64,000 nucleotides of DNA from Microbacterium sp. cf046 (GTDB taxonomy: Bacteria > Actinomycetota > Actinomycetes > Actinomycetales > Microbacteriaceae): assembly GCF_900114345.1 (NCBI RefSeq), contig NZ_FOZJ01000001.1, positions 310,001 to 374,000 of the forward strand, written 5' to 3'. Position numbers and translations under genes: made by a program. The notes beneath the pieces were generated by a model that was not told where the DNA came from, searched no databases, and saw nothing but the letters and a program-made list of their open reading frames with translations. Positions 1 through 9,155 of this stretch are shown piece by piece. Position 1 is the first letter of the stretch, and each line of letters begins with the position of its first letter.

Positions 1-11
1 GGTGCCGGCGG

Positions 12-854
12 TCAGTCCGCCGACAGCATCCGCACCCCGTCGAGCACCGCAGAATGCGTCTGCGGGGAGCCGAGCACGCGGAAGTGCCCCGATGCGGGAA
101 CGAGCACGTTCGTCGCGCCGTCGAGGGCGCTGCCGTCCGGGATGTGCGGATCGAACCGCCCGAACACCGACACGATGCGGCCGTTGACCGATTCGTCGCG
201 ACCGAGCATCACGATCGTCTCGTCCTCGGGGAGGAACGCGCGGATGCTGGGAACGAAGAACAGCCCGGCCAGGGGCGAGCCGTGGAACGGCGTGCAGACG
301 GCCACGAGCCCGAGCACGCCGAGCGGGGTGCCGCGCGTCGGGCCGCTGTCATCGGGGGCGGTCGCGCCCGCCGCCGCATCCGCCGGATCGCCTCCGGCCG
401 CGGCTTCGATCGCGGCGGCCGCGGCGGCGCCCGATGAGACGAGCAGGTGCTTGCCGATCAGCCCGCCCTTGCTGTGCGCCACGAGCACGCGGCCCGCTCC
501 GGAAGGGGGCTTGCCCGCAAGCGCGCGGCCGAGTCGATCGGCGGTCTCCGCGATGCCGCGCCGATTCATCCCGAGTCCGTGCACGACGTTCACGCGGTGC
601 CCGGCGGCGTTCAGGGCGTTGCCGAGCGGACGCAGGAACGTCCAGTGCTCGTACACCCCGGGCAGCAGGACGATCTCGGCGAGCTCGGCCGATCCGGAGC
701 GCCACGCGCGCGGCGCCGGACGCGGTCGGCCCAGCGTCCACGGGGCGGTCACGATCGCGAACTGGCGGCGTGCGGCGTACGCGTAGTCGAGTGCCCACAG
801 CCAGCCGCGTGCGAGCACGTTGGGCCGTTTCGGCTCCGTCGCACCCGTCGTCAT
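12..854 (-). CDS. alpha/beta hydrolase (esterase/lipase-like)
   Basis: Predicted cytoplasmic serine hydrolase of 280 residues. An oxyanion-type segment LLPGVYEHW lies near residues 63-71. The nucleophile elbow AHSKGG puts Ser at about residue 128, with Ala in place of the first Gly of GxSxG. A C-terminal SGHFRVLG segment can supply the catalytic His. An Ala-rich insert follows the elbow. The ATG at 854 was preferred over an upstream extension because the added residues are Arg/Pro-rich and overlap the permease gene upstream, which ends at 907. Same strand as that permease with a 52-base gap, so possibly co-transcribed. The substrate cannot be told; the fold resembles triacylglycerol-lipase-like hydrolases. 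Confidence 0.72.
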   Translation of the reverse strand: MTTGATEPKRPNVLARGWLWALDYAYAARRQFAIVTAPWTLGRPRPAPRAWRSGSAELAEIVLLPGVYEHWTFLRPLGNALNAAGHRVNVVHGLGMNRRGIAETADRLGRALAGKPPSGAGRVLVAHSKGGLIGKHLLVSSGAAAAAAIEAAAGGDPADAAAGATAPDDSGPTRGTPLGVLGLVAVCTPFHGSPLAGLFFVPSIRAFLPEDETIVMLGRDESVNGRIVSVFGRFDPHIPDGSALDGATNVLVPASGHFRVLGSPQTHSAVLDGVRMLSAD

Positions 855-906
855 GAGCCGCAGTCTACGAGTCGCCCGCGCGGCCCGCGGACCGGGTCGC
901 GGCCGC

Positions 907-3024
907 TCAGGAGTGGGGCCTCTCGGCCGGCGGACTCGCGCGGGCCTGGTCGGGTGGTCCCGCCGGACGCGTGGCCCGATGGTGGTGTGCGGGCTGAGCG
1001 GCGGGGAGCCCCGCACGCTCCTGCCCCGGCAGCGGCCGCGAGCGGCGGCCGTAGATCAGCTCGGAGGAATCCAGCAGCCACGGCACGAGGGTGATCGACA
1101 CACCGTGGATGAGCATCAGCTGGTTCGCGATGCGCCGGGCGCGCCGGTTGTGCAGGATCGACTCCCACCAGTGCCCGACGATGTACTGCGGCAGGTAGAC
1201 GGTCACGACGGATGACCCGTGCTTCTGACGCCACTCCTTGATGAACTGCGCGAGCGGACTCGCGAAGGTCCGATAGGGGGACTCGACGATGATCAGCTGC
1301 ATCGGGATCTTGTGCTCGGCCCACTGCCTCTGGAGCAGCTCGGACTCCTCGGCGTTCACCGCGATGTGCACGGCGAAGGTCTGGTCGTGCTTGGCCGCGA
1401 GCGCGTAGTCGAGGGCCTTGATGACCGGCTTCTGGAGGCGTCCGACCAGGACGATCGCGACGTCGCCTTCGGCGCCGAAATGCGTCTGGTCGTCGGGCTC
1501 GATCTCGTGCTCGACATCTCGGTAGTACCGGTTCACGCCGATCATGAGCGTCGCCAGGATCGGGATCGCGATGAACACGAGCCACGCACCGTGGGTGAAC
1601 TTCGTGATCGTGACGATCACGAGCACGAAGACGGTCATGGCCGCGCCGAGGGAGTTGATGATCAGGCCGGTGCGCGCCGATCGTCTCTCGGATGCGGCGG
1701 ACTGCTGGGCCGCGGCGTCCTTCGGCAGCGCACGCAGGTTGCGCAGCGAGCGGCGCCAGTGGCGCACCATGCCGATCTGGCCGAGGGAGAACGAGACGAA
1801 GACGCCGATGATGTAGAGCTGGATCAGGGTGGTGAGGTTCGCCTGATAGACCACGAGCACGCCGATCGCCACGATCCCGAGGATGATCATGCCGTTCGAG
1901 TAGACGAGTCGGTCGCCGCGGGTGTTCAGCGCCTTCGGCGCGTACCCGTCGCGGGCGAGCACCGAGCCCAGCAGCGGGAAGCCGTTGAACGCGGTGTTCG
2001 CTGCGAGCAGGAGCACGCACGCCGTCGCGGCCTGGACCACGTAGAACGGGATCGATCCCATGCCGAACGTGGCTGCGGCGACCTGCGCCATCAGGCTCGG
2101 CTGCGGGTTGTCGCAGTCGAAGCCGATCAGGTGGCACGGGTTCTCGGCGTAATGCACTCCCGAGACGAGCGCCAGGATCGTCAGTCCCGCGAACAGCACG
2201 ATCGCGATGCCGCCCATGAGCGTGAGGGTCATCTGCGCGTTGCGGATCTTCGGCTTGCGGAACGCGGGCACGCCGTTCGAGACGGCTTCGACCCCGGTGA
2301 GCGCCGAGCAGCCGCTGGAGAATGCGCGCAGGACGAGGAGGATGACCGCAGCCTGCGTGAGGCTCTCCGCCTGCACCGCGTACTGTGCGCTCGAGGCGAT
2401 CGGCGGGTTTCCCAGCGCGGTGCGAGCCAGTCCGACCACGATCATCACGACGACGGAGCCGATGAAGACATAGGTGGGCACCGCGAACAGGAGTGACGCT
2501 TCGCGCACGCCGCGGAGGTTCACGATCACGATCACGATGACGAAGCCCACCGCGAGCTCGACCCGGCCGATGTCGAGTTCCGGGATCGCGGAGATGATGT
2601 TGTCGACACCCGAGGCGACCGACACGGCGACGGTCAGGACGTAGTCCACGAGCAGCGCTGACGCGACGACCACGCCGGGCACCTCGCCGAGGTTCTTCGA
2701 CGCGACCTCGTAGTCGCCGCCGCCCGACGGATATGCCTTGATGAGCTGGCGGTAGCTGACGACCACGACGATCAGCAGCACGACGACCGCCGCGGCCACC
2801 CACGGGCTGAACGCCAGGAACGCCAGTCCGCCGGTCAGCAGGATCATCAGCAGCTCCTGCGGAGCGTACGCGACCGAGCTCAGCGCGTCCGACGCGAAGA
2901 TGGGCAGCGCCATCTTCTTCGGGAGCAGCTGATCGTCGAGCTTCTCCGACGTGAGCGGATCGCCGATCAGGAGGCGCTTGGCGATCGGCGAATCCGCGCC
3001 CGGCTCGCGACTGTCGTTGCTCAC
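907..3024 (-). CDS. APC-superfamily permease, KimA-like potassium/amino-acid transporter
   Basis: Inner-membrane transporter of 705 residues with about 12 hydrophobic segments in the first 460 residues and a soluble C-terminal domain of about 240 residues. The N-terminal pattern (LLIGDPLTSEKL, then SDALSSVAYAPQE, SYRQLIKAYPSGGGDY, LLVDYVLTVAVS) closely matches Bacillus KimA (YdaO), a c-di-AMP-controlled K+ importer whose soluble part resembles a universal-stress fold. It is about 100 residues longer than KimA, mainly in a Pro/Arg-rich tail. By family the substrate is K+ or an amino acid. The K+ assignment is inference from the N-terminal resemblance. No c-di-AMP element can be recognised upstream. 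Confidence 0.82.
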   Translation of the reverse strand: MSNDSREPGADSPIAKRLLIGDPLTSEKLDDQLLPKKMALPIFASDALSSVAYAPQELLMILLTGGLAFLAFSPWVAAAVVVLLIVVVVSYRQLIKAYPSGGGDYEVASKNLGEVPGVVVASALLVDYVLTVAVSVASGVDNIISAIPELDIGRVELAVGFVIVIVIVNLRGVREASLLFAVPTYVFIGSVVVMIVVGLARTALGNPPIASSAQYAVQAESLTQAAVILLVLRAFSSGCSALTGVEAVSNGVPAFRKPKIRNAQMTLTLMGGIAIVLFAGLTILALVSGVHYAENPCHLIGFDCDNPQPSLMAQVAAATFGMGSIPFYVVQAATACVLLLAANTAFNGFPLLGSVLARDGYAPKALNTRGDRLVYSNGMIILGIVAIGVLVVYQANLTTLIQLYIIGVFVSFSLGQIGMVRHWRRSLRNLRALPKDAAAQQSAASERRSARTGLIINSLGAAMTVFVLVIVTITKFTHGAWLVFIAIPILATLMIGVNRYYRDVEHEIEPDDQTHFGAEGDVAIVLVGRLQKPVIKALDYALAAKHDQTFAVHIAVNAEESELLQRQWAEHKIPMQLIIVESPYRTFASPLAQFIKEWRQKHGSSVVTVYLPQYIVGHWWESILHNRRARRIANQLMLIHGVSITLVPWLLDSSELIYGRRSRPLPGQERAGLPAAQPAHHHRATRPAGPPDQARASPPAERPHS

Positions 3025-3088
3025 GGCGGGCGAGACTACGCCTGTCCAGGGGCCGGCGCAACGCGGCTCGCCCGGGTGCCTCCCGAGC

Positions 3089-4303
3089 TCAGCCGAGGAA
3101 CTCGCGCGCCGCCACGACGAGCGCGTCGACCCCGCGGTCGAGCGTGGGCTGGATCACCGGAGCGAAATACGGAGAGTGATTGGTCGGGATGTCCCGATCG
3201 ATCGTGTCGCCGGCCTTCGCATCCGCGTACTTCTGCTGGTCGATGCCGCCCCAGAACCAGAACACGAGCGGGGCGCCCGCCTCGCGCGCGAACCAGGACA
3301 CGTCCTCGCTGCCGGTGAACATCCCGGGGTCGACCACGGTGCCGTCGCCGAACGCGCGATCGAACGCCAGGGTCAGCTGAGCCGTGGCGTGCACGTCGTT
3401 GATCGTGGGAGGCAGCGTGTGGTCGATCTCGATGACCGGCTCCTCCTCTGCTCCGGACGCCTGCGCCTCGGCGCGGACGACGCGCTCCACCTTGGCGAGC
3501 ACCCGAGCCCGGGCATCCTCATCGGGGTATCGCAGGCTCAGCTCGAGCTTCGCCTCGGCGGGGATGATGTTGTTCTTCAGCCCGGCGTGGATCGAGCCGA
3601 CCGTGACCACGGCGACATCGCGCGGGTCGACCTCGCGCGAGACGATCGTCTGCAGGCGCATCACCGTCGCTGCCGCCATGACGACCGGGTCGATCGTGGA
3701 GTGCGGGCGCGAGCCATGACCGCCGCGCCCCAGCAGGGTCACCGTGAGGCCGTCGGATGCCGCCATCTGCGTGCCGGAGCGCACGCCGATGGTTCCCGCG
3801 GGGAGCGGTGTGACGTGCTGCCCGAGCACGATGTCCGGCCGGGGATAGCGCTCCAGCACGCCGTCGGCGATCATCGCCTGCGATCCGGCTCCGTACTCCT
3901 CCGCGGGCTGGAAGACGGCGACAATCGTGCCTGCCCACTCGTCCTTCGTGGCGACCAGGCGCTCGAGCGCGCCGAGGAGGCACGTGACGTGCAGGTCGTG
4001 GCCGCACGCGTGCATGACCGGGACATCGTTGCCCGCGGGGTCGGTGCCGCGCGCCGTGCTGGCGTACTCGAGTCCGGTGAGCTCCTTGACGGGGAGCGCG
4101 TCCATGTCGGCGCGCAGCCAGACGACCGGACCCTCGCCGTTCGCGATGACGCCGACGACGCCGGTCTTGCCGATGCCCTCTTCGTATTCGATCCCCAGCT
4201 CGCCCAGACGTGCGGCGACGACGCCCCCCGTACGGGTCTCCTGGAACGAGAGTTCCGGGTGCCGGTGCAGGTCGATGTAGAGGGCTTCGAGGTCGATGGT
4301 CAT
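3089..4303 (-). CDS. M20-family amidohydrolase (N-acyl-amino-acid/hippurate hydrolase-like)
   Basis: Metal-dependent hydrolase of 404 residues, the usual size for AbgA/hippuricase-like M20D peptidases. Visible metal-site motifs are RADMDALP (residues 64-71), MHACGHDLH (97-105) with its Cys and two His ligands, and QPAEE, which carries the general-base Glu. The dimerisation insert GRGGHGSRPHS is present. Family members cleave N-acyl or amide bonds of amino-acid derivatives; the exact substrate is unknown. It stands alone between the LacI gene (stop at 4369) and the permease gene (start at 3024), on the same strand as both. Confidence 0.85.
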   Translation of the reverse strand: MTIDLEALYIDLHRHPELSFQETRTGGVVAARLGELGIEYEEGIGKTGVVGVIANGEGPVVWLRADMDALPVKELTGLEYASTARGTDPAGNDVPVMHACGHDLHVTCLLGALERLVATKDEWAGTIVAVFQPAEEYGAGSQAMIADGVLERYPRPDIVLGQHVTPLPAGTIGVRSGTQMAASDGLTVTLLGRGGHGSRPHSTIDPVVMAAATVMRLQTIVSREVDPRDVAVVTVGSIHAGLKNNIIPAEAKLELSLRYPDEDARARVLAKVERVVRAEAQASGAEEEPVIEIDHTLPPTINDVHATAQLTLAFDRAFGDGTVVDPGMFTGSEDVSWFAREAGAPLVFWFWGGIDQQKYADAKAGDTIDRDIPTNHSPYFAPVIQPTLDRGVDALVVAAREFLG

Positions 4304-4368
4304 GGGCCCGAGCCTATCCGGGCGCGTTTCATCTCGTCGCCGCGCTCCCCGCTCGAGGAGCGAGTGAG
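4304..4368. other. short intergenic gap with a weak hairpin
   Basis: Lies between the LacI gene and the M20 gene. CGCTCC (4343-4348) can pair with GGAGCG (4357-4362) across an 8-base loop. The segment at 4325-4338 resembles the arm of the large palindrome at 20004, with CGTTTCATCTCGTC here against CGTTTCGTCTCGCT there. It could be a weak terminator for the LacI gene. Low certainty. Confidence 0.25.
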
Positions 4369-5400
4369 TCAGTGGTCGAGGCGGGCCGTGGTGCCTCGGA
4401 CGATGAGCTCGAACGGCAGGCGCCGGGGCTCCTCGCCCGGCAGGCCGTTCGGGGTTCCCGCATCCTTCGCCTCGAGCTCGTCGAGGATCGCGTCGGCGGC
4501 GCGCTCCCCCTGACCGAGGGGGAACTGGTCGACCGTGGTCAGCCGGAAGAACTCGCCGAGCTCGTGGCCGTCGATCCCGACGACCGAGAGGTCTTCGGGC
4601 ACCCGGTAGCCGAGTTCGCGCGCGGCAAGGAGCGCGCCGATCGCCATCTCATCGGATGCCGCGAAGATCGCCGTCGGCCGCTCGCCGGGGCGGCCGAGGA
4701 GCTGCTTGGCCGCGCGGAAGCCGCCCTCGATCGTGAAGTCGGCGGGTTCGTAGAGCGACGGACGGGCTGGGATGCCGGCATCCGCGAGCGCCTGCTCGAA
4801 GCCCTGCCTGCGATGCGTGGGGATGTGGAAGTCGATGTCGAACTCGGGGCTGGCGCCGATGTGCGCGATGTCGTGGTGGCCGAGCGTGACCAGGTGCTCG
4901 GTCGCGAGGCGCGCGACCGCGACATCGTCGACCGTCAGGGTCGACAGACGCGGGTTCGGGCCGCCGATCGCGATCACCGGCAGGTCGAGCTCGCGCAGGC
5001 GCTCCGTCTCCTCGTCGCCGAGCTCGATCGAGATCGCGATGACCCCGTCCACGCGCTGCCGACGCAGGAACGTCTCGAACACGCTGCGCCGCTGCTCGCG
5101 ATCGGCCGTCAGGTTGTACAGCGTGATGTCGTAGCCGCGGCGCATGAGCGCGGAGGCCGTGCCGCTGAGCACGGTGCTGAAGAACCAGCGATCGAGGAAG
5201 GGCACGAGCACGCCGATGTTGCGGGTGCGTCCGGATGCCAGGCTGGATGCCGACGACGACACGACGTAGCCGAGTGATTTCGCCGCGGACTCGACCCTGG
5301 CCCGGGTGGAGTCCGAAACGTGGCCACGGCCGCTCAGCGCACGGGAGACCGTCGCGGTCGAGACGCCCGCGTGACGCGCGACTTCATCGATGCTGACCAC
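4369..5400 (-). CDS. LacI-family transcriptional regulator, probable repressor of the alpha-glucosidase gene
   Basis: A 343-residue LacI/GalR protein. Residues 2-22 (SIDEVARHAGVSTATVSRAL) form the helix-turn-helix and a hinge helix follows near residue 50. The rest is a periplasmic-binding-protein-like sugar sensor running from NIGVLVPFLDRWFFST to the C-terminus. It begins 33 bases after the alpha-glucosidase stop on the same strand, so it is probably the second gene of that operon. The perfect 16-bp palindrome at 7135-7150, typical of LacI-family operators, lies just upstream of that operon. An autoregulated maltose/alpha-glucoside repressor is therefore the simplest reading. The effector sugar is not identified. 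Confidence 0.88.
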   Translation of the reverse strand: MVSIDEVARHAGVSTATVSRALSGRGHVSDSTRARVESAAKSLGYVVSSSASSLASGRTRNIGVLVPFLDRWFFSTVLSGTASALMRRGYDITLYNLTADREQRRSVFETFLRRQRVDGVIAISIELGDEETERLRELDLPVIAIGGPNPRLSTLTVDDVAVARLATEHLVTLGHHDIAHIGASPEFDIDFHIPTHRRQGFEQALADAGIPARPSLYEPADFTIEGGFRAAKQLLGRPGERPTAIFAASDEMAIGALLAARELGYRVPEDLSVVGIDGHELGEFFRLTTVDQFPLGQGERAADAILDELEAKDAGTPNGLPGEEPRRLPFELIVRGTTARLDH

Positions 5401-5433
5401 GTCGTCCCCCTCCCCGGTGCGATCTCGAACCGG

Positions 5434-7122
5434 TCAGGCCTCGTCGACCTCGAGCCAGATCGCGGTGTCGACCGGCAGCATTCCGTCGTGGATCGGCCCG
5501 CTCGTCGCGATCACGTTACCGTGCGGCACCGCGAACGGCGCGGATCCGATGTTCGCGATCACCGTCACATTCCCGTTCTGGAATGCCAGCACTCGGTCGG
5601 GGTAGCCCTCCAGCCAGGTGAGGCTGCCGCCGCCGAGCTCGCGCTCGCGTCGTGCCGCCAGAAGCGCGCGGTACAGCGACAGCGTGGAGCCCGGATCGTC
5701 GATCTGAGCGTCCCGGGCCAGCGCGGCCCAGGTGGCGGGCTGGGGCAGCCACGAGATCCCGGTCGGGCTGAACCCGTACGCCGGGGCCGACGACGACCAC
5801 GGAATCGGGACGCGGCAGCCGTCGCGACCGTAGCGCTCGCCGGCGGTGCGGAACCAGGTCGGATCCTGCCGTGCGTCATCCGGCAGATCGACGACCTCGG
5901 GCAGTCCGAGCTCCTCGCCCTGGTAGATGTACGCCGAGCCGGGCAGCGCGAGCATGACGGTGGATGCCGCGCGGGCGCGGCGCAGGCCCACGTCGGCGAT
6001 CGGCTTGCCGACCGACAGCGGGCCGATGCCGTGGCCCTGGGGGTTCACGGCCGTGAGGGCGAGCCGCGACGCGTGGCGCACGACGTCGTGATTGGACAGG
6101 ACCCACGTGCTCGGTGCGCCGACGGCCGGGAATGCGCGCAGCGACTCTGAGATCACCGTGCGCAGTTCCGCGGCATCCCACTCCGTCTGCAGGTAGGGGA
6201 AGTTGAAGGCCTGGTGCATCTCATCCGGCCGCACCCACAGCGCGGTGTCGTCGGCCGTCGGGCGCCAAGCCTCGGCGCACAGCGCGCGGTCGCCGGTGTA
6301 CTCGTCCAGGATGCGGTGCCAGTCGCGATAGACCTCGTGCACACCGGGCTGACCCCAGTACGGCACGTCCGGCTCTTCGCCGCCCATGGAGTCCGCTTCG
6401 GCGGGCGGCGTGTAATCGGGGAGCCCCGCCGCCTTGATCAGGCCGTGCGCGACATCGACCCGGAAGCCGTCGACGCCCCGGTCGAGCCAGAACCGCAGGA
6501 TGCGGCGGAACTCCTCGCGAACCTCTTCGTTCGACCAGTCGAAGTCGGGCTGCGTCGAGTCGAACAGATGCAGGTACCACTGGCCGGGCGTGCCGTCGGC
6601 CTCCACCACACGGGTCCAGGCGGGGCCGCCGAAGACCGACTCCCAGTTGTTGGGGGGCAGCTGGCCGTGCGTGCCCTTGCCTTCGCGGAACAGGTACCTG
6701 GCGCGCTCGGGGCTGCCCGGGCCGGCGGCCAGCGCCGCCTGGAACCAGACGTGCTGATCGGAGGAGTGGTTGGGTACGAGATCGACGATGATCCGGATGC
6801 CGCGGGCGTGGGTGGCGTCCAGCATCGTGTCGAAGTCGCGGAGGGTGCCGAACAGCGGGTCGACATCGCAGTAGTCGGCGACGTCGTAGCCGGCGTCCTT
6901 CTGCGGGGAGCGCTGGAACGGGCTCAGCCACAGCGCATCGACACCGAGCTCGACCAGGTCGTCGATGTGCGCGGTCACACCAGGAAGGTCGCCGATGCCG
7001 TCACCCGAGCTGTCTGCGAAGGAGCGCGGGTAGATCTGGTAGATGACGGCGGTGCGCCACCATTCGGCTCCGGGGCGGGAGTCGAGGGCGCCGGGGCGCT
7101 CGGCGAGATCGGGCGAGGTCAT
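5434..7122 (-). CDS. GH13 alpha-glucosidase (oligo-1,6-glucosidase/maltase type)
   Basis: Cytoplasmic glycoside hydrolase of 562 residues, the usual length for subfamily GH13 alpha-glucosidases. The start IYQIYPRSFADSSGDGIGDLPG is diagnostic (residues 27-48). The catalytic triad is visible: nucleophile Asp223 in GFRVDVAHG, acid/base Glu284 in CAEAW, and Asp346 in LSNHD. The calcium/substrate loop DLVPNHSSDQH spans 114-124. The ATG at 7122 follows the LacI-type operator at 7135-7150 directly. The LacI gene follows 33 bases after its stop. It should hydrolyse maltose, isomaltose or sucrose-like alpha-glucosides; specificity is inferred only at family level. Confidence 0.93.
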   Translation of the reverse strand: MTSPDLAERPGALDSRPGAEWWRTAVIYQIYPRSFADSSGDGIGDLPGVTAHIDDLVELGVDALWLSPFQRSPQKDAGYDVADYCDVDPLFGTLRDFDTMLDATHARGIRIIVDLVPNHSSDQHVWFQAALAAGPGSPERARYLFREGKGTHGQLPPNNWESVFGGPAWTRVVEADGTPGQWYLHLFDSTQPDFDWSNEEVREEFRRILRFWLDRGVDGFRVDVAHGLIKAAGLPDYTPPAEADSMGGEEPDVPYWGQPGVHEVYRDWHRILDEYTGDRALCAEAWRPTADDTALWVRPDEMHQAFNFPYLQTEWDAAELRTVISESLRAFPAVGAPSTWVLSNHDVVRHASRLALTAVNPQGHGIGPLSVGKPIADVGLRRARAASTVMLALPGSAYIYQGEELGLPEVVDLPDDARQDPTWFRTAGERYGRDGCRVPIPWSSSAPAYGFSPTGISWLPQPATWAALARDAQIDDPGSTLSLYRALLAARRERELGGGSLTWLEGYPDRVLAFQNGNVTVIANIGSAPFAVPHGNVIATSGPIHDGMLPVDTAIWLEVDEA

Positions 7123-7134
7123 CCCACCAGAATA

Positions 7135-7150
7135 GTGCAAGCGCTTGCAC
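7135..7150. promoter_or_regulatory. LacI-family operator, perfect 16-bp palindrome
   Basis: GTGCAAGCGCTTGCAC is a perfect inverted repeat of 8-bp arms with the central CG and flanking TGCAA typical of LacI/GalR operators. It sits 12 bases upstream of the alpha-glucosidase start. It is 47 bases upstream of apt, which runs the other way, so binding would block the alpha-glucosidase leader. The neighbouring LacI protein is the likely ligand. Confidence 0.8.
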
Positions 7151-7197
7151 CCCCCGGTCGCGGGGGCTCGTCCGCGCGGCGCGGATAGGGTGGGCGC

Positions 7198-7719
7198 GTG
7201 CCCTCCGCCGACGCCCTCGCCCACGCGGAGTCGCTGATCCGCGCGATCCCCGACTACCCCGAACCCGGCATCCTCTTCCGCGACATCACGCCGCTGCTCG
7301 CGGATGCGGCTGCCCTGCGCACCACGATCGACGCCCTCATCGCTCCCTTCGACGGCACGTTCGACGTCGTGGCGGGCGTCGAGGCCCGCGGTTTCCTGCT
7401 CGCGGGCGCAGTGGCGATCGCGGCCGCCGTCGGCCTGGTGCCGGTGCGCAAGGCGGGCAAGCTGCCGCGGCCGGCGGCATCCGTCTCCTACACCCTGGAG
7501 TACGCGGAAGCCGTGATCGAGGTGCACGACGACCTCGCGCCGGGCACCCGCGTGCTCCTCGTGGACGACGTGCTCGCCACCGGCGGGACGCTCGTGGCCG
7601 CGCACGCACTGTTCGCCGAACTCGGCCAGGACGTCGTCGGGACCGCAGTCCTCATGGAGATCGAAGGGCTCGGCGGGCGCGCGCTGACGGGCGACGTGCA
7701 CACGGTCTTCCGCGCCTGA
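7198..7719 (+). CDS. apt: adenine phosphoribosyltransferase
   Basis: Purine-salvage enzyme of 173 residues that makes AMP from adenine and PRPP. The type I phosphoribosyltransferase signature VLLVDDVLATGGT (about residues 118-130) is intact. The substrate loop VEARGFLLAGAVA and the N-terminal IPDYPEPGILFRDITPLL are typical of Apt. Translation starts at GTG 7198, because the family N-terminus (residues about 14-30) falls at the right distance. It diverges from the alpha-glucosidase operon and converges on the Tat-exported isomerase gene, sharing the hairpin terminator at 7721-7773. Salvage here contrasts with the purine breakdown genes that follow. Confidence 0.95.
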   Translation: MPSADALAHAESLIRAIPDYPEPGILFRDITPLLADAAALRTTIDALIAPFDGTFDVVAGVEARGFLLAGAVAIAAAVGLVPVRKAGKLPRPAASVSYTLEYAEAVIEVHDDLAPGTRVLLVDDVLATGGTLVAAHALFAELGQDVVGTAVLMEIEGLGGRALTGDVHTVFRA

Positions 7720-7720
7720 C

Positions 7721-7773
7721 ACGCCCTCGGCCGGGCCGCGCCCCAGAGGACGCGACCCGGCCGAGGGGGGCGT
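7721..7773. terminator. bidirectional hairpin terminator between apt and the isomerase gene
   Basis: Arms CCCTCGGCCGGG (7724-7735) and CCCGGCCGAGGG (7756-7767) are a perfect 12-bp inverted repeat. It extends inward with CGCG/CGCG (7737-7740 with 7751-7754) and outward with ACG/CGT. It fills the gap between two convergent genes, so it can stop transcription from both sides. No U-run is present, as is common in high-GC actinobacteria. Confidence 0.8.
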
Positions 7774-8936
7774 CAGCCGCGCAGTGCGGCCAGACCCTGA
7801 TACGACGTCGCGGCGTTCTGCATCGACAGTGCGGCAGACGCCGGCGCCGGAACGGATGCCGCGTTGTCCTGCTCGTACATCGAGTTGTGCATGCCCTTGG
7901 CGCCGATCCGCTGGAAGAACGTCGTGTAATCGATGTTCCCCTGTCCGAACGGAACGATCGTGTAACCCGCCTGGGAGCCCGGGACCGATGCGCCGTCCTT
8001 CGCGTGGAAGAGCGGGAACCGCTGGGTCTGCAGGGCGACCAGCCCGGCCGGGTCGAACGGCCTCGAGACGACCGATCCGTCGGTTGCCGTGTACGTCGGG
8101 AACCGGTACTGGGCCACATGCGCCCAGTAGACGTCCATCTCGAGGTAGACCGAGTTCGGATCGGTGTTCGCCAGGAACCACTCCAGCTTGCGGATGCCGC
8201 TCGAGCGCGTCGGGCGGCCCTGGAGGTCGACGGGGCCACTGTCCAGCAGGAAGTTGTAGGCCGCATCGTGGTTGTGCGTATACAGCTTCAGGCCATGCGT
8301 GGCTGCCCGGGCGCCGAGGATGTTCCAGCGCTCGGCGGCCGCCTGCCAGTCGGACAGGTAGTTGCTGCTCGTCGGGTCGTTGCCCGTTCCGATGTGCCCG
8401 AATCCGAGGATGTTGGCGACCTCGCACGCGGCGTCGAACTGGGCGAGCGATGCATCCGTGATGCTGTTCGGGATGCTGCCGTGGTTGCCTTCGGCCTCGA
8501 GGCCGAACGCGTCCAGCCACGTGCGCAGCAGCTGCGCACCCTCCACCGTGTTGACGTTGCCGCCCTCAGCGTTGGCGTTCTGGCTGAATCCGGCGAACTC
8601 GACCTGCTTGTAGCCGATCGCGGCGAGCTGCGCGAGCACGGCCTTGAATCCGGACGGAAGCGCCGGATCGGTGGTCAGCGGATTGCGGCCGATCGCATCG
8701 CGCACCGTGTAGAGGATGATGCCGCGCTTGCCGGGGGGAACGAGGACGCCGTTCCCGCCGCCGTTCCCACCGCCGGGGTTGGTCGGTGGCGCCGCGTGGG
8801 CGTGGGCGGTGCCCATCCCCATCGCAGCCGCTGCCGCGATGCCGGTCGTGGCCGCCAGCAGCTGGCGCCGCGAGAGGCCGAGGCTGCGTCCGAGGACGCG
8901 CGCGTCTTCGTTTGCCTGCTCAGTCAGATCGTCCAT
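7773..8936 (-). CDS. Tat-exported sugar phosphate isomerase/epimerase-like TIM-barrel protein
   Basis: A 387-residue exported protein. The N-terminus holds a twin-arginine signal (LSRRQLLAAT, Arg23-Arg24) and a hydrophobic Ala stretch, with likely cleavage near AHAHA (44-48). A Gly/Asn-rich linker follows, then an AP-endonuclease-2/xylose-isomerase-like barrel (GIILYTVRDAI, YKQVEFAGFS, YTHNHDAAYNF, LFHAKDG). Such barrels bind a divalent metal through Glu/His/Asp and act on sugars or inositols; related exported proteins are called sugar phosphate isomerase/epimerase. The ATG at 8936 was chosen for the GGAGC sequence 6 bases upstream. A promoter at 9073-9102 and a CebR-like box at 9156-9169 lie ahead, hinting at control by plant-sugar availability. 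Confidence 0.8.
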   Translation of the reverse strand: MDDLTEQANEDARVLGRSLGLSRRQLLAATTGIAAAAAMGMGTAHAHAAPPTNPGGGNGGGNGVLVPPGKRGIILYTVRDAIGRNPLTTDPALPSGFKAVLAQLAAIGYKQVEFAGFSQNANAEGGNVNTVEGAQLLRTWLDAFGLEAEGNHGSIPNSITDASLAQFDAACEVANILGFGHIGTGNDPTSSNYLSDWQAAAERWNILGARAATHGLKLYTHNHDAAYNFLLDSGPVDLQGRPTRSSGIRKLEWFLANTDPNSVYLEMDVYWAHVAQYRFPTYTATDGSVVSRPFDPAGLVALQTQRFPLFHAKDGASVPGSQAGYTIVPFGQGNIDYTTFFQRIGAKGMHNSMYEQDNAASVPAPASAALSMQNAATSYQGLAALRG

Positions 8937-9072
8937 TTTGCTCCCTTGCACAAGGTGGATGAATCGGGCAGCGATGCCCGGATCGCAGCACGGAATCACC
9001 AGTTGCGGGGAGGCGGAAATCGCCGGGGAACTGGGGGAAACCGAAACTGGGGGACCGACTGCGACTACTCGC

Positions 9073-9102
9073 AACGTACGCCCGCATCAGGACGTACGTC
9101 AA
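9073..9102 (-). promoter_or_regulatory. predicted promoter of the Tat-exported isomerase gene
   Basis: On the minus strand, TTGACG (9097-9102) and TACGTT (9073-9078) are separated by 18 bases, a reasonable housekeeping -35/-10 pair. It predicts a leader of about 130 bases. The rest of the 8937-9236 gap shows no gene. Confidence 0.5.
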
Positions 9103-9155
9103 CCATATGTAGAGCGTGGAATGTGCATCTTTTGGACTTCTGTCGGCAGAAGATG

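Noticed and set aside
851..3061. 736-codon minus-strand frame overlapping the permease
   Set aside because: Arg/Pro-rich translation without motifs; the KimA-like permease in another frame of the same strand is clearly the gene.
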